Positions 63,556 to 64,000 of a DNA stretch of 64,000 nucleotides are shown piece by piece. The notes beneath the pieces were generated by a model that saw nothing but the letters and a program-made list of their open reading frames with translations, was not told the DNA's origin and searched no databases. A program made the position numbers and the translations under genes. Origin of the DNA: Oscillospiraceae bacterium (GTDB lineage Bacteria; Bacillota; Clostridia; Oscillospirales; Ruminococcaceae). The number at the start of each line of letters is the position of its first letter. Position 1 is the stretch's first letter. Location of the stretch: the NCBI GenBank assembly GCA_020024155.1, contig JAHHUE010000001.1:1-64000 (forward strand), given 5' to 3'.

Positions 63556-64000
63556 TTAAGATTTTGCTGTTTTTTTGCCAAAAATAGCATCAACGATAAT
63601 AGCAATAGCACCGTCACCTGTAACGTTACATGCTGTACCGAATGAGTCTTGTGCAAGGTAAAGAGCAATCATCAAAGAAATTTGAACTTCGCTGAAGCCG
63701 AGCATTGATTCCAAAAGACCGAGAGCAGCCATAACTGCACCACCAGGAACACCAGGAGCAGCAACCATTGTTACACCAAGCATAAGGATGAATGGGAACA
63801 TTGTGCCAAAACTTGCTGTCATACCGGACATCATCATGATAGCCATAGCGCAACATGTCAATGTGATTGTAGAACCGGAAAGGTGGATTGTTGCACAAAG
63901 TGGAACAACAAAGTCTGCGATTTCTGCAGAAACACCGTTAATTTTTGTTTGAGCAAGTGTAACTGGGATTGTTGCAGCAGAAGATTGTGTACCAATAGCT
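63556..64000 (-). CDS. dicarboxylate/amino acid:cation symporter, C-terminal part
   Basis: The frame is open from the window edge (first full codon at 63999) to the stop, giving 147 residues; the N-terminal two thirds lie outside. The part present has the serine-rich hairpin TQSSAATIPVTL and the substrate/sodium-site helices: CCAMAIMMMSG, MVAAPGVPGGAVMAALGLL and the end QDSFGTACNVTGDGAIAII. These belong to the DAACS (GltP/DctA) family, sodium- or proton-coupled carriers for glutamate, aspartate, serine/threonine or C4-acids. Substrate cannot be decided from this part. Confidence 0.92.
   Translation of the reverse strand, partial: AIGTQSSAATIPVTLAQTKINGVSAEIADFVVPLCATIHLSGSTITLTCCAMAIMMMSGMTASFGTMFPFILMLGVTMVAAPGVPGGAVMAALGLLESMLGFSEVQISLMIALYLAQDSFGTACNVTGDGAIAIIVDAIFGKKTAKS

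Noticed and set aside
1-64000. CRISPR arrays, insertion sequences, prophage genes, tRNA or rRNA genes
   Set aside because: I saw no regularly spaced repeats, transposase or integrase motifs, or tRNA/rRNA signatures while reading; short tRNAs could be missed without a covariance scan, but gaps large enough are few.

Overview
The window is an AT-rich stretch of a low-GC, Gram-positive, endospore-forming anaerobe of the class Clostridia. The evidence is the gene set: spoIIR, yabP and yabQ, class III (oxygen-sensitive) ribonucleotide reductase, several radical-SAM enzymes, addAB, trmFO, a T-box in front of pheST, and strong AGGAGG ribosome-binding sites. The gene order resembles Oscillospiraceae/Ruminococcus-type genomes, but genus is my inference only. 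Almost everything is on the minus strand; the exceptions are mtaB-gtrA and the nrdD pair, plus a decayed gene at the left edge. I see no tRNA, rRNA, insertion sequence, prophage or CRISPR array.

Layout. 0-2.8 kb: decayed gene, then a two-component system. 2.8-10.6 kb: DEAD-box helicase, the trio DUF512 radical-SAM protein-der-plsY, DUF177-rpmF, a small P-loop protein and pgi. 10.7-15.3 kb: D,D-carboxypeptidase, then mtaB-gtrA on plus, a dipeptidase and rpsU. 15.4-34.5 kb: a long colinear minus-strand run, in order of transcription rRNA methylase-dprA-topA-trmFO-(broken zinc-ribbon protein)-plsX-rnc-radical SAM-smc-ftsY-rdgB-yhbY-nadD/yqeK fusion-LCP protein-rsfS-leuS. 34.6-36 kb: infC-rpmI-rplT with an attenuator-like leader. 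36-45.5 kb: addBA, a THUMP methyltransferase, hpf and a 4Fe-4S protein. 45.6-49.7 kb: the conserved spore/division block flippase-mazG-hup-rqcP-yabP-yabQ-divIC. 49.8-51.4 kb: PflA-like radical SAM and spoIIR. 51.6-54.3 kb: nrdD split into two reading frames, behind two NrdR-like boxes. 54.3-58.3 kb: a glycosyltransferase with rfbA-rfbD-rfbB but no rfbC. 58.4-62.9 kb: ireB with an unknown partner, then pheST under a T-box. 62.9-64 kb: a lipoprotein and the C-terminal end of a dicarboxylate/amino-acid symporter that runs off the window.

Most genes are housekeeping: translation (rpmF, rpsU, rplT, rpmI, infC, leuS, pheST, hpf, rsfS, rqcP, der, yhbY), RNA modification (mtaB, trmFO, two methylases), DNA maintenance (smc, topA, dprA, addAB, hup, rdgB, mazG, nrdD), membrane and wall (plsX, plsY, ftsY, dacF-like, LCP, flippase, rhamnose genes) and sporulation. 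I found no convincing new multi-gene system. The best second-look items are the split class III ribonucleotide reductase, whose 51-residue downstream ORF carries the glycyl-radical loop missing from the large ORF; an amber codon interrupting a membrane/zinc-ribbon protein; a candidate small RNA beside hpf; and two unrecognised small conserved-looking proteins, one behind ireB and one behind pgi.
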